Assembly: GCF_900129725.1 (NCBI RefSeq)
Contig: NZ_FQWQ01000003.1
Location: 468,686 to 532,685 of the forward strand
Source: Chryseolinea serpens
GTDB lineage: Bacteria; Bacteroidota; Bacteroidia; Cytophagales; Cyclobacteriaceae
Reading direction: 5' to 3'
DNA length: 64,000 nucleotides
The notes beneath the pieces are model-generated. The model was given only the letters and a program-made list of their open reading frames with translations, did not search any database and was not told where the DNA came from. Every line of letters begins with the position of its first letter. Position 1 is the stretch's first letter. A program made the position numbers and the translations under genes. This document shows, in pieces, positions 8,720-16,630 of the stretch.

Positions 8720-9046
8720 GTGCGAACATTTTTTTTAATGCTTTTGATGCTGAGCCTGCCGCTTTATTCGGTCGCACAAAAGACGACGATCGACGCGAAG
8801 GCGCTTTATGGAACTCGCGAGCGTTCTCCGGCTATTGGCGTTGTCACATTCACTACCTCGGTGGATGAAAAAGGTGTGATGGGCGAGATCATAATAACAA
8901 AGGAAGGAAAGGTATCGAGGAAGAATATCCGATCCTATAAAAAGCATTTCCGCGAGGAGGTTGACCGCCAGCTCCTGAGACACCCGGGGCCGGTTAATAA
9001 AATAACTTTTACCTACAGAATCACCGCAAAACGGAAAGAGGATTAA
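8720..9046 (+). CDS. small secreted protein of unknown function
   Basis: A 108-residue product starting at GTG. The first 20 residues (MRTFFLMLLMLSLPLYSVAQ) form a good signal peptide; starting at the ATG at 8738 would shorten it to an improbable length, so GTG is preferred. The mature part is small and basic, with short beta-prone segments (GVVTFTTSVDEKG, GEIIITKEGKV) and a lysine/arginine-rich end (RITAKRKED). I do not recognise a family. A TATCTTGG box some 20-30 bp upstream could be its promoter. The next gene is convergent. Confidence 0.55.
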   Translation: MRTFFLMLLMLSLPLYSVAQKTTIDAKALYGTRERSPAIGVVTFTTSVDEKGVMGEIIITKEGKVSRKNIRSYKKHFREEVDRQLLRHPGPVNKITFTYRITAKRKED

Positions 9047-9067
9047 CAGACTGGTTGATCGAACGGT

Positions 9068-9838
9068 TTACTTTTTTTGACCCACGTAAATAGTCTCGCC
9101 TTTTACCAACCCGTACTTCTTTCGCACGTCCTCTGGAAGTTGATTCACAAATTCATCAGCCACTGGCGTTAGTCCTGCGCGGGCAATGCGTTGTGTATAG
9201 TCATGGCCATACTTCCGCACATGATCATCTTGCCCAAAGATCTTTTCGCGTTCGCGCTTATCGGTGATGGTAGGATCTTCGAAAGTGACATCGGGGATGG
9301 GATTGAAAAATGGGATCTGCATGATCGCGAATCCTCCCGGTTGTAGCACGCGATGGATTTCGCTCATGGCCTTGATATCATCCGCCACATGCTCCAGCAC
9401 GTGGTTGCAGAGCACCACCGTAAACGTGTTGCCGGGGAAAGGGATCTGGTGGATGTCCATCTTCACTTTGGCCAGGGGCGACTCGATGTCGGCCGTGATG
9501 TAGCGGTCGCCGTGGAGGGCTTCGAAGCGTTTGATGAAGCAGGCTTCGGGGGCAATGTGGAGTACGTGGTGGGTGGCGGTGAAAAACGTGGTCTTCTGCT
9601 GGAGGTATAGCCAGATCAGGCGATGACGTTCCAACGACAAACAATTAGGGCACAGCGCATTGGGTCGCGGGTTGATGCGGCCATAGGGAAGGAACTGGCG
9701 GAAACCCCGGCTGCAGACGGGGCAGGTGACGTTGTTTCCGATATAAAACAGGCTGACGGCTTTTAATCCCACTCCGCTTACCCGTTGGAGGTATTTCCGG
9801 GGCACATAGCGGATGAGCCACGCGATAATTTTTTTCAT
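9068..9838 (-). CDS. class I SAM-dependent methyltransferase with zinc-ribbon-like N-terminus
   Basis: A 256-residue protein. The N-terminal 70 residues hold two CPxC pairs (C39/C42 and C63/C66), which could form a zinc ribbon. A methyltransferase type 11 fold follows: VLHIAPEACF stands where motif I normally lies, VVLCNHVLEHVADD is the motif IV-like segment typical of the family, and VLQPGGFAIMQIPF is the post-core motif. The C-terminal region carries EREKIFGQDDHVRKYG, a stretch seen in related methyltransferases of glycan or surface biosynthesis regions. The substrate is unknown. No partner genes are adjacent. Confidence 0.8.
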   Translation of the reverse strand: MKKIIAWLIRYVPRKYLQRVSGVGLKAVSLFYIGNNVTCPVCSRGFRQFLPYGRINPRPNALCPNCLSLERHRLIWLYLQQKTTFFTATHHVLHIAPEACFIKRFEALHGDRYITADIESPLAKVKMDIHQIPFPGNTFTVVLCNHVLEHVADDIKAMSEIHRVLQPGGFAIMQIPFFNPIPDVTFEDPTITDKREREKIFGQDDHVRKYGHDYTQRIARAGLTPVADEFVNQLPEDVRKKYGLVKGETIYVGQKK

Positions 9839-10291
9839 GCGGGCGCAAAGTTAAGGGTTGGCGGTAATTTGTTGGTGTGGTAGAAATATTTGGTTTTTTG
9901 GGGTGTTTTTGAGGGGAGGCATGAATGGGGTGGGGTCGAAAGGGAGTGTGATTTGTTGGTGGGACACCAACAAATGGGTGTGGGGGTTTTGGGAATGGGG
10001 GACTTGAGATTTGGGTGGACTGGCCATAAGTAGGCTGGCTTTTGGGGAACGTCTGGTTACGGGGGAGACATCCGGCCAGGGATAGGAGTGGAAAGCCCAC
10101 AGCGAAGGGTTGGGTGGAGGGTGGGGTGAGGACTTGGAACGGATAGCCCGGCCCGGAGGCTTCCGACGGGGGCCGCCAAAATATTGTTCTGGGGGCTAAA
10201 ACTTTTTGCTGGAGGTCCCCATCTTTATGGCATCGAACGATAAATAACCTGAAATTCCTGATCTGTGACCGAGACTTTACTGGACATTGCC
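9839..10291. other. G-rich gene-free region upstream of the sigma factor gene
   Basis: The plus strand of about 9890-10140 is strikingly rich in G and T with few C, unlike the flanking genes. It contains the perfect palindrome at 9951-9975 and, directly after it, four G-runs with short loops at 9976-10001. The reverse-strand frame across this area gives a proline/threonine-rich product without homology features, and I do not call it a gene. The promoter of the sigma factor gene should lie near the right end, but I see no good -7 box. Confidence 0.5.
9951..9975. repeat. perfect palindrome, GTTGGTG/CACCAAC family
   Basis: The arms ATTTGTTGGTG and CACCAACAAAT (11 bp, perfect) surround a 3-nt loop. 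The core GTTGGTG...CACCAAC recurs at 32890, 33051 (imperfect), 40532 and 40576, where the loop is 5 nt. This copy is the most divergent, because its loop is GGA rather than TTCTT/AAGAA. Confidence 0.6.
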
Positions 10292-10894
10292 ATGATGCAC
10301 TCTGACACCCTTCTGGCCCGCGCGAAGGAGGGGGACCAGGCTGCGCAAGGCAAGCTGGTGCAACTTTGGTATAAGCGGATCTATAACTTTGGTTATAAGT
10401 TCTTTATGGACCACGACATGGCCATGGAAGTGTCGCAAAAGACCTTTATTTCCATGTGCCGCAGCCTGCCAAGCCTGCAAGACAACGCCCGTTTTAAGTC
10501 GTGGCTCTATAAGATTGCCGTGAACTACTGCCGTGAGGAGGCCCGCAAGCGAAAAGGGAACCGGTCCCTTTCATTTGATGTGGTCTGGAATCGCGAGGCG
10601 GAGGATTCGCCGGCGTGGGAGACTTCATCGCAGCGGTTTGACAATCCCGAGCGCCAGTTGCAGCAAGCCGAATTGTCGGATGTGTTGCAGCAGGCTTTGC
10701 ACGAGCTGAACGTGGAGCAGCGCGAGGTGGTGATCATGAAGGAGTATGAGGGTCTGAAGTTCAGGGAGATTGCGGAGGTGCTGAACATTTCGGAGAACAC
10801 GGTGAAGTCGCGCATGTATTATGGGCTGGATGGCCTGCGCAAAATTTTGGAACGTAAGAATATCAACAAAGATACCATAGGCTATGAGCTATAA
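10292..10894 (+). CDS. RNA polymerase sigma factor, ECF/sigma-70 family
   Basis: An ECF-type sigma factor of 200 residues from the ATG at 10292; a GTG at 10265 would add nine. Region 2 runs from TLLARAKEGDQAAQGKLVQL through MEVSQKTFISMCRSLPSLQ (the DxxQ-like helix) to the FKSWLYKIAVNYCREEARKR stretch. Region 4 contains VIMKEYEGLKFREIAEVLN and the recognition helix ISENTVKSRMYYGLDGLRK. It overlaps the next gene by 11 bp, and that gene has the layout of an anti-sigma factor, so the pair is very probably translationally coupled. The target regulon is unknown. Confidence 0.92.
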   Translation: MMHSDTLLARAKEGDQAAQGKLVQLWYKRIYNFGYKFFMDHDMAMEVSQKTFISMCRSLPSLQDNARFKSWLYKIAVNYCREEARKRKGNRSLSFDVVWNREAEDSPAWETSSQRFDNPERQLQQAELSDVLQQALHELNVEQREVVIMKEYEGLKFREIAEVLNISENTVKSRMYYGLDGLRKILERKNINKDTIGYEL

Positions 10895-11744
10895 ACCCAG
10901 TGAACAGGATCTGATGGCTTACCTGTATGGCGAGCTGGAAGACGACAAGCGCGAAAAGCTGGAGCAATATCTCCTGGAAAATCCCACGGCCCGCCTGGAG
11001 CTGGAAAGAATGAACGGCTTGCGCCGGATGTTGGCCCAGGTGGAAGACAAGGAAGTGATTGCCCCGCCGATTTTTGTGGGCGAACACCCGTCGCAACGCT
11101 TCTGGCAGGCACCCTACATGAAGACCATCATGGGCATTGCCGCGTCGCTGCTGGTGGTGATCCTGGTGGCTAAACTTTCGGGACTTAACATACGGTATCA
11201 GCAACAAGAATTGCGCATCAGCTTTGGCGATGTGCCTAAAGTGAAGACTGAATCGTCCGTCACTCAACCCACGGTGGCCTCGCTCACCCCGGAGCAAGTG
11301 CAGGACATGATCAACAACTCGCTGCAACAAAACAATGCGACCTTGCAAGCCAGCCTGGATGAAACGCAAAAGAAACTGAACGCGTCCATCAATCAAAGCC
11401 TGGCCTTGAACTCGGGCAAGATCGACAAGCTGGTGCAACAAGCTTCCACCGCTTCCGAGGCGCAGGTGCGCGAATTTGTGGCCTCGATGCAAACCGAGAA
11501 CGCGAAAATGGTGAAGAGCTACTTCCAGCTGAGCGCCAACGAACAGAAACAATATGTGGAAGGCCTCCTGGTGGACTTTGCCAAATATCTGCAGCAACAA
11601 CGCAACGACGACCTGCAGGTGGTGCGGACACAGATCAACAGCCTTCAACAGAACAACGACGTGTTTAGAAAAGAGACCGAACAAATCTTAACCAGCATTA
11701 TCAGCAAGGTGAATACAAGGAGCAGCGTCGGCATGGCAAACTAA
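10884..11744 (+). CDS. probable anti-sigma factor, single-pass membrane protein
   Basis: A 286-residue protein whose start lies inside the end of the sigma gene. Residues 1-60 (EQDLMAYLYGELEDDKREKLEQ, then YLLENPTARLELERM) resemble the cytoplasmic helical domain of anti-sigma factors that binds ECF sigma factors; the E/D-rich GELED segment is typical. One membrane span lies at about 81-97 (TIMGIAASLLVVILVAK). The outer part, residues 105-286, is Gln/Asn-rich and predicted helical or coiled coil (LVQQASTASEAQVREFVASM), perhaps a sensor or binding stalk. I see no zinc motif (HxxxCxxC). The role as antagonist of the upstream sigma factor is inferred from position and layout. Confidence 0.75.
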   Translation: MSYKPSEQDLMAYLYGELEDDKREKLEQYLLENPTARLELERMNGLRRMLAQVEDKEVIAPPIFVGEHPSQRFWQAPYMKTIMGIAASLLVVILVAKLSGLNIRYQQQELRISFGDVPKVKTESSVTQPTVASLTPEQVQDMINNSLQQNNATLQASLDETQKKLNASINQSLALNSGKIDKLVQQASTASEAQVREFVASMQTENAKMVKSYFQLSANEQKQYVEGLLVDFAKYLQQQRNDDLQVVRTQINSLQQNNDVFRKETEQILTSIISKVNTRSSVGMAN

Positions 11745-11783
11745 GATTTTTTGAACGACAACGATTAACGAGAAAAGAACGCA

Positions 11784-13046
11784 ATGGCAACACATATGAA
11801 AAGTAGATGGTATGCTGGGGTAGTGAGCCTGATGATGACGGCGATGCTGACCCCCGCCTGGGCCCAACAGAAGTTTGACGAAGAGCGGATGCAGCGCGAC
11901 ATCGCCGTGGCCGAGAACGTGCTGAGCACGCTTATAAAACAACAGATCAGCAATCAACGCACTTTCTTTCCTTTGGAAGTGAAGGGCAGCTACCAGTCGG
12001 GTTATGGCGTGACCTTTACCCTACCGGCTGATTACACAACACCCATGGTATGGAACGATGGCAATGGCAGCACCACGATCACCTATTACGGCAGCGGCAA
12101 CAATCCCCCGGGCGTGCAAGTATATGGTAATGACCTGAACGTAGGTAACAACTATGTTGGCGATGAGAATGAGTTGGAGGAGGAAGATGCCCCAGTCATG
12201 CCCCCGGACCCGGACGACAAAGAAAGATTTAAACTGATCACAAAAGAGACCAAAAAGCGCAACAACGACATGGACAGCGTGCGCGACGCCTACAACGCGA
12301 AAGTGGTCGAGGCTGCCAAGACCTTTATCCTCGACTATGGCGACATGATCGCGCAACTGCAACCCACGGAGCGTGTGGTGGTCTCCAACCAGGGCAACAA
12401 CCCGCGCGTTTGGGTGAACCAATTCTTTAACGCCCCCAACCGCACCCATCTTTCTGTAGAAGGATTGAAGTCGGACATCACCGCCTTCCGCCTGGGCAAG
12501 ATCACCCGCGAACAAGCCCTCGCTAAACTGAAAGTGGTGAACACCGAGACCGTAGAAGAAGTTGCGCCCGACCTGGAACTGTTGGCGAGCATCTTCAGCC
12601 GGCTCTACAGCCCCGACTTGTCGAAAACCTATTTCACGGAAGACAACATCTATTTCGAACGCCTCAAAGACTTCGGCGTGATCTACTACATGCAAGCTTA
12701 CAGCGGCATTGAACGCGAACGCGACAGCCGCCGCTACATCATGCCCACCCTGGGCCTGAACGACGTGGACCAAGCCACCCGCGACAAAAAAGCAAAAGAG
12801 ATCTACCCGAAATTCGAAACAGAACTTAAGGACAACATCGTCGAATACGGCCGTACCTTGAAGAGCCTGAAGGACGACGAGGTGCTGGTCTTCCAGGTGA
12901 AGATCACCCGCTGCAACAAATGCGATATTCCGTCCTCGTTGGAGTACACTTTGAAAGCCTCGGTGCTGAAGGATTTCAACGCTGGAAAAATTGACCGGAA
13001 CGCAGTCTTATCAAAGTTCACCGTGAAGAAGGGGAACAATCAATAA
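11784..13046 (+). CDS. secreted protein of unknown function, downstream of sigma/anti-sigma pair
   Basis: A 420-residue exported protein; the ATG at 11796 gives the cleaner signal peptide (MKSRWYAGVVSLMMTAMLT, then PAWAQ). The chain after it is charged and helical (FDEERMQRDIAVAENVLSTL). An acidic linker follows (ENELEEEDAPVMPPDPDDKE), then a long alpha/beta part with an aromatic-rich middle. Near the C-terminus is a possible metal-binding or disulfide pair in ITRCNKCDIP. I recognise no family. It starts 39 bp after the anti-sigma gene on the same strand, so it is probably part of the same operon and may be the partner or target of that pathway. Confidence 0.75.
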   Translation: MATHMKSRWYAGVVSLMMTAMLTPAWAQQKFDEERMQRDIAVAENVLSTLIKQQISNQRTFFPLEVKGSYQSGYGVTFTLPADYTTPMVWNDGNGSTTITYYGSGNNPPGVQVYGNDLNVGNNYVGDENELEEEDAPVMPPDPDDKERFKLITKETKKRNNDMDSVRDAYNAKVVEAAKTFILDYGDMIAQLQPTERVVVSNQGNNPRVWVNQFFNAPNRTHLSVEGLKSDITAFRLGKITREQALAKLKVVNTETVEEVAPDLELLASIFSRLYSPDLSKTYFTEDNIYFERLKDFGVIYYMQAYSGIERERDSRRYIMPTLGLNDVDQATRDKKAKEIYPKFETELKDNIVEYGRTLKSLKDDEVLVFQVKITRCNKCDIPSSLEYTLKASVLKDFNAGKIDRNAVLSKFTVKKGNNQ

Positions 13047-13058
13047 CGGACTTACCAA

Positions 13059-13394
13059 CTTAGAATATAGTACAAGCCTGAAAGGCTTCTCTACCATAGC
13101 CCCCAGTGAAACTGGGGGCTATTTGTTTATGGGCGAGTCAACCCCGGAGGGGTTACCTATAGGGCGTTTTCCAGCAGAGTTCACCGTGAAGAAAGGAATT
13201 TGAATGGAACACTAGCGTGGGACAATAACGGCATCCCATTGACAGACTAAATCGGCGCGTTGTGATGGGGGAATTTAATGTGCAACGTCGGATAGGGTAA
13301 CCCCTCCGGGGTTGAATCCCATACAAAACTATACCCCCAGTTTCACTGGGGGCTATGGTAGGGAAGCCTTTCAGGCTTGTTAATTTTCTAAGAC
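13059..13394. repeat. long nested inverted-repeat element
   Basis: Two arms of about 95-100 bp face each other. Over the outer 51 bp, 13072-13122 and the reverse complement of 13331-13380 differ by one substitution and one missing base. Identity resumes at 13139-13160 against 13293-13314. Each arm carries its own hairpins: a perfect 12-bp ATAGCCCCCAGT/ACTGGGGGCTAT stem (13096-13122; slightly broken in the other arm), and AACCCC/GGGGTT at 13140-13154 and 13299-13313. The central ~120 bp has no gene. It lies between the convergent 3' ends of the unknown secreted gene and the ClC gene, so it may also terminate both. It resembles a REP- or MITE-type element; no transposase is adjacent. Confidence 0.75.
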
Positions 13395-13417
13395 TCGGTG
13401 GTCCATTGATTTAGAAC

Positions 13418-15190
13418 TTACACAGACTTCAACAACTCCGATCTATATTTTGTCAGCACATTAGACTTCGATACAAATCCGAGATATTGATTATCCTCCA
13501 CTACGGGCAAACTCCACTGATTTGTGTCGTCGAATTTTTTGAGAACGCTATGCAGGTTCTCCGTGGTCTTAATGATCGCTGCCGGTTTTGTCATCAAATC
13601 CTTCATCACCGTTTTTTCATGTTTCTCCGGGCTGAAGATGATACTCCGGACATGATCCATATGAATAATTCCCTGTAATTCATTTTTATCGTTGATCACG
13701 GGAAACGTGTTGCGATTGGAGGTGGAGATCACCTTGATGAGCGACTGCAGGTTGTCGTTGGGTTTCAACGCCGAGAAATTGGTTTCGATCAACGAACCCA
13801 GGTCGAGTTTGCTCAATAAAAATTTGTCACGGTTCTCAATAGAGATATCAAGCATCGAAGAAAGCTTTTTACCCTCCATCGAAAGGGGTTCAAAATAATG
13901 CGCCACCGTGATGCTGAGGGCCGACACGATCATAAGCGGGATCATCAAACCATACCCGCCGGTGATTTCGGCAATGAGAAAGATGGCTGTCAGCGGCGCA
14001 TAAAAAACACCGCTGAGAATTCCTGCCATGCCCACCAGGGTGAAGTTCACTTCCGGGATATGGGTATAGCCCAGGAGGTTGACGATGCGTGAAAAGATAT
14101 AGCCCATATAAGCGCCCACAAACAAAGAGGGACCGAAGCTGCCGCCATTGCCGCCGCTGCCGATGGTGATGCCGGCCGCCAGCGTTTTCAGGAACATGAG
14201 CGCACCGAGGAAAACAAGGATTTCGCCGTCGCTATGGATGAAGTTTCGCAACAGCGAGGCGTTGGTGAGTTCGGAAGGACGCAGGGAGGCCAGCACCTTG
14301 ATGGTCTCATAGCCTTCGCCGAAAAGCGGCGGAAAGAGAATAAGCAAGGCGAAGAGCAACAAACCACCCGTGACCACCCTGATCCAACGGTTGGCAATGC
14401 CTTTCATTTTTCCTTCGATCCAGGTGAAGGCCCGGGCATAGTAAAGGGAAAGGAAGCCGGCCAGGATACCCAGCACCACATAGTGCGGCATATTGTGATA
14501 ATTGAAGGGCTGCTGCAGCGAGAATGTGAGCACGACGCCCTGCTTGAGGATGATCTTGGAGAGCAAAGCACCACAAGCGGCAGAGATGATGAGGGGGATA
14601 AAAGCTGTGGCACTGATGTCGGCCAGCAAAACTTCCACGGCAAAGAGCACGCCGGCGATAGGTGAATTAAAGGCCGCCGCGATGCCGGCCGCCGCGCCAC
14701 AGGCCAACAGGATGGTGCGGTCCTTATACGAGAGGTTATAGGTCTGGGCATAGTTGGAACCAATGGCAGCGCCGGTGCTGACCATGGGCGACTCCAACCC
14801 GGTGGACCCTCCAAACCCAACGGTGAGCGCACTGGTGACCAGATGCGAGTACATCTGCTGGGGCTCGATGTTGCTGGATTTTTTGACAATGGTATACACG
14901 ATCTCGGCGCTTCCTTTTTTGAACTGGTTTTTCAAGGCATAGCAGACGTAGACCACGGTGAGGAGAATGCCCACGATGGGGAAGATGGCGAACAGGAAGA
15001 AGCGCTCGTAATAGTTGCTGTAGTAGGTGACGAACGCCTCAATGGAATGCACGATATATTTCAGGATCACGGCCGCAAGCCCCGAGGAAAGCCCGACAAG
15101 AATAGCAGACAGTACAAAGAATTGCCGCTGCGATAATTTTTCGCGCAGGTAGGTGACAGGCGACTGGATGATGTTGAGGAGTTGTTTCAT
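13418..15190 (-). CDS. ClC-type chloride channel/transporter with C-terminal CBS pair
   Basis: A 590-residue membrane protein of the ClC family (chloride channels or Cl-/H+ antiporters). Family motifs are present: GSTGLESPMVSTGAAIG, with the gating-Glu loop, and GSGGNGGSFGPSLFVGAYMG, the GxFxP filter loop. About ten hydrophobic segments cover residues 25-440. The last 150 residues form two CBS domains (for example DNLQSLIKVISTSNRNTFPV and WSLPVVEDNQYLGFV), which usually bind nucleotides and regulate the channel. The ATG at 15190 is preferred over 15250, because the 20 extra residues do not look like a ClC N-terminus. Whether it is a channel or an antiporter cannot be told from the sequence. 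Confidence 0.92.
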   Translation of the reverse strand: MKQLLNIIQSPVTYLREKLSQRQFFVLSAILVGLSSGLAAVILKYIVHSIEAFVTYYSNYYERFFLFAIFPIVGILLTVVYVCYALKNQFKKGSAEIVYTIVKKSSNIEPQQMYSHLVTSALTVGFGGSTGLESPMVSTGAAIGSNYAQTYNLSYKDRTILLACGAAAGIAAAFNSPIAGVLFAVEVLLADISATAFIPLIISAACGALLSKIILKQGVVLTFSLQQPFNYHNMPHYVVLGILAGFLSLYYARAFTWIEGKMKGIANRWIRVVTGGLLLFALLILFPPLFGEGYETIKVLASLRPSELTNASLLRNFIHSDGEILVFLGALMFLKTLAAGITIGSGGNGGSFGPSLFVGAYMGYIFSRIVNLLGYTHIPEVNFTLVGMAGILSGVFYAPLTAIFLIAEITGGYGLMIPLMIVSALSITVAHYFEPLSMEGKKLSSMLDISIENRDKFLLSKLDLGSLIETNFSALKPNDNLQSLIKVISTSNRNTFPVINDKNELQGIIHMDHVRSIIFSPEKHEKTVMKDLMTKPAAIIKTTENLHSVLKKFDDTNQWSLPVVEDNQYLGFVSKSNVLTKYRSELLKSV

Positions 15191-15513
15191 GAGTGCAGCT
15201 TCGCATAAAGATAATGGGTAAGTCCCTTTTATCGCTATCTGCTCTAACAACCCAACGGATATTAATAAGTTTTATCGGCCAGCGGTTTTAAACTATTCGT
15301 GGGTCAACGATCCGGGTGTTGTCACATGCGTTTGGTGCCGATCATGTTGCGATTGTGCAACAAAACGAGATTTGCGGACCGTTGACTTAGGGTGATCTCT
15401 TTGTGGACGAGTGTGGAGTTAAGTACACAACAAAAAAGATCAAAACCGGCCAATTCTTCAAGAAAAGCGGGTGGCGGGTTAATTGCTATACTTCCGGCAC
15501 AAACCAAAAAAAT

Positions 15514-15726
15514 ATGAAGACTTTAGGAATTGCGCTACTCGTCCTGGGACTCGTCATGACCGTGTTCACAGGGTTCAACATCGTCACCAAAAAGAAGGTG
15601 GTCGATTTGGGTCCCGTAGAGATCAACAAAGAGGAGAAGACCCCTGTCTACTGGTCGCCTATCACAGGTGGCATTCTGCTGGTGGCCGGTGTGATCGTCC
15701 TGGTAGCAGGGAAGCGAAAGATCTAA
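15514..15726 (+). CDS. small membrane protein of unknown function
   Basis: A 70-residue protein with two membrane spans: residues 3-23 (TLGIALLVLGLVMTVFTGFN) and about 48-66 (TGGILLVAGVIVLVAG), with a short charged loop between (TKKKVVDLGPVEINKEEKTP) and a basic KRKI end. The ATG at 15514 is chosen because the longer frame upstream lacks any signal and the hydrophobic span then sits at the N-terminus. Similar two-span proteins with a short conserved loop occur in Bacteroidota. It is followed after 28 bp by the DUF6232-like membrane gene and may be cotranscribed with it. Confidence 0.65.
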   Translation: MKTLGIALLVLGLVMTVFTGFNIVTKKKVVDLGPVEINKEEKTPVYWSPITGGILLVAGVIVLVAGKRKI

Positions 15727-15754
15727 ATCTTTAGACACTAAAAAATTAACCATT

Positions 15755-16234
15755 ATGATACCTGATAAAGTGCTTTACACGGATGGTCGTGGCATCACGG
15801 TCACCGATTCAACTTTTCAAGTGAAGAACATGTCGTATAGACTAAACGGGATTACAAAACACGGCCTACTCACCATCCAGCCGGAACGACTGCCGGGCAT
15901 CTTTCTGGCGGGCATCGGCATCCTGCTGGGTTTGTTCGGAATGTTTAAGCTCATTCCCAACACCGTGATTGCCGACATTCAAATCAACGGCACCTACTAC
16001 ACAGCCAACTATGTCGCTTTGTGGATTGGTGGTGGCTTGATGATGCTCGGTCTGATCGCGATGCTCATTGTGCGCGAGCGCTATGCCGTGCGCATTGCCA
16101 CCGCGGAGGGTGAGAAGAATGCCGTGGTGAGCAATAAAAAGGAATACATTGCGCAGATCGTGAATGCGCTCAATGAGGCTTTTCGTCGCGATGATGTGCA
16201 CGCGGTGTATACCAACACAGCAGATTTGCGTTAG
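15755..16234 (+). CDS. DUF6232 family membrane protein
   Basis: A 159-residue protein. The N-terminal 40 residues form a short beta domain (VLYTDGRGITVTDSTFQVKN, then MSYRLNGIT) typical of DUF6232. Two membrane spans follow, at about 48-68 (GIFLAGIGILLGLFGMF) and 88-107 (YVALWIGGGLMMLGLIAMLI). The C-terminal domain is cytoplasmic (RYAVRIATAEGEKNAVVSNK) and ends in a helix (EYIAQIVNALNEAFRRDD). The function of the family is unknown. A perfect hairpin terminator follows at 16263. Confidence 0.75.
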   Translation: MIPDKVLYTDGRGITVTDSTFQVKNMSYRLNGITKHGLLTIQPERLPGIFLAGIGILLGLFGMFKLIPNTVIADIQINGTYYTANYVALWIGGGLMMLGLIAMLIVRERYAVRIATAEGEKNAVVSNKKEYIAQIVNALNEAFRRDDVHAVYTNTADLR

Positions 16235-16262
16235 ACCCGTTGAACATTTTCTTTCTGAAGTA

Positions 16263-16290
16263 AAGTACCCGCCACATCCGGCGGGTACTT
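16263..16290. terminator. hairpin between convergent genes
   Basis: A perfect 11-bp stem, AAGTACCCGCC and GGCGGGTACTT, with the 6-nt loop ACATCC. It lies between the plus-strand DUF6232 gene and the minus-strand gene ending at 16289. There is no long T run on the plus side, so its strength as an intrinsic terminator is uncertain. Confidence 0.65.
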
Positions 16291-16630
16291 ACGTTTGTAT
16301 CACTTTTATTTTTGTAGGGTGACTTAACCGGTAGTCGCGCTTGCTCTTGTCGATGCCATAGCGGCGGTTCACATAGCCCTTGGTATATTCTTTCACCCGC
16401 GCCTCGAATTCGATGACGGCGCCTTCCGAGAGTGTGAGTTGTTGGAATCCTTTCGTAAAGCTGAACCAAACGTGATCGGTGACCGTGCGCTGCGTTTCGG
16501 CATCTTTGATGTGCTGCAGCAGGATCGTTTCTTCCGAGTAGCCCTTGTAGTTCACTTTCTTCCCCAGGCGCACAAACACCGCCGTGAATTTCTTTCGTTC
16601 GCCTTCACGCTTGGCTAGTTCCTTTCTCAT
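16289..16630 (-). CDS. hypothetical protein, small basic, OB-fold-like
   Basis: A 113-residue basic protein without signal peptide or membrane span. The first third is highly charged (MRKELAKREGERKKFTAVFV). The middle has short beta strands (VTDHVWFSFTKGFQQLTLSE, then GAVIEFEARVKEY), a pattern suggesting an OB-fold. The C-terminus is basic (YGIDKSKRDYRLSHPTKIKV). I do not recognise a named family. Its start overlaps the end of the upstream exonuclease/phosphatase gene by 4 bp (ATGA-type overlap), so the two are translationally coupled. A nucleic-acid role is a guess from basicity and context only. Confidence 0.65.
   Translation of the reverse strand: MRKELAKREGERKKFTAVFVRLGKKVNYKGYSEETILLQHIKDAETQRTVTDHVWFSFTKGFQQLTLSEGAVIEFEARVKEYTKGYVNRRYGIDKSKRDYRLSHPTKIKVIQT

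Noticed and set aside
9645-10100. 151-codon reverse frame over the G-rich region
   Set aside because: Pro/Thr/His-rich, low complexity; reflects the G-rich plus strand. It also overlaps the start of the methyltransferase gene.
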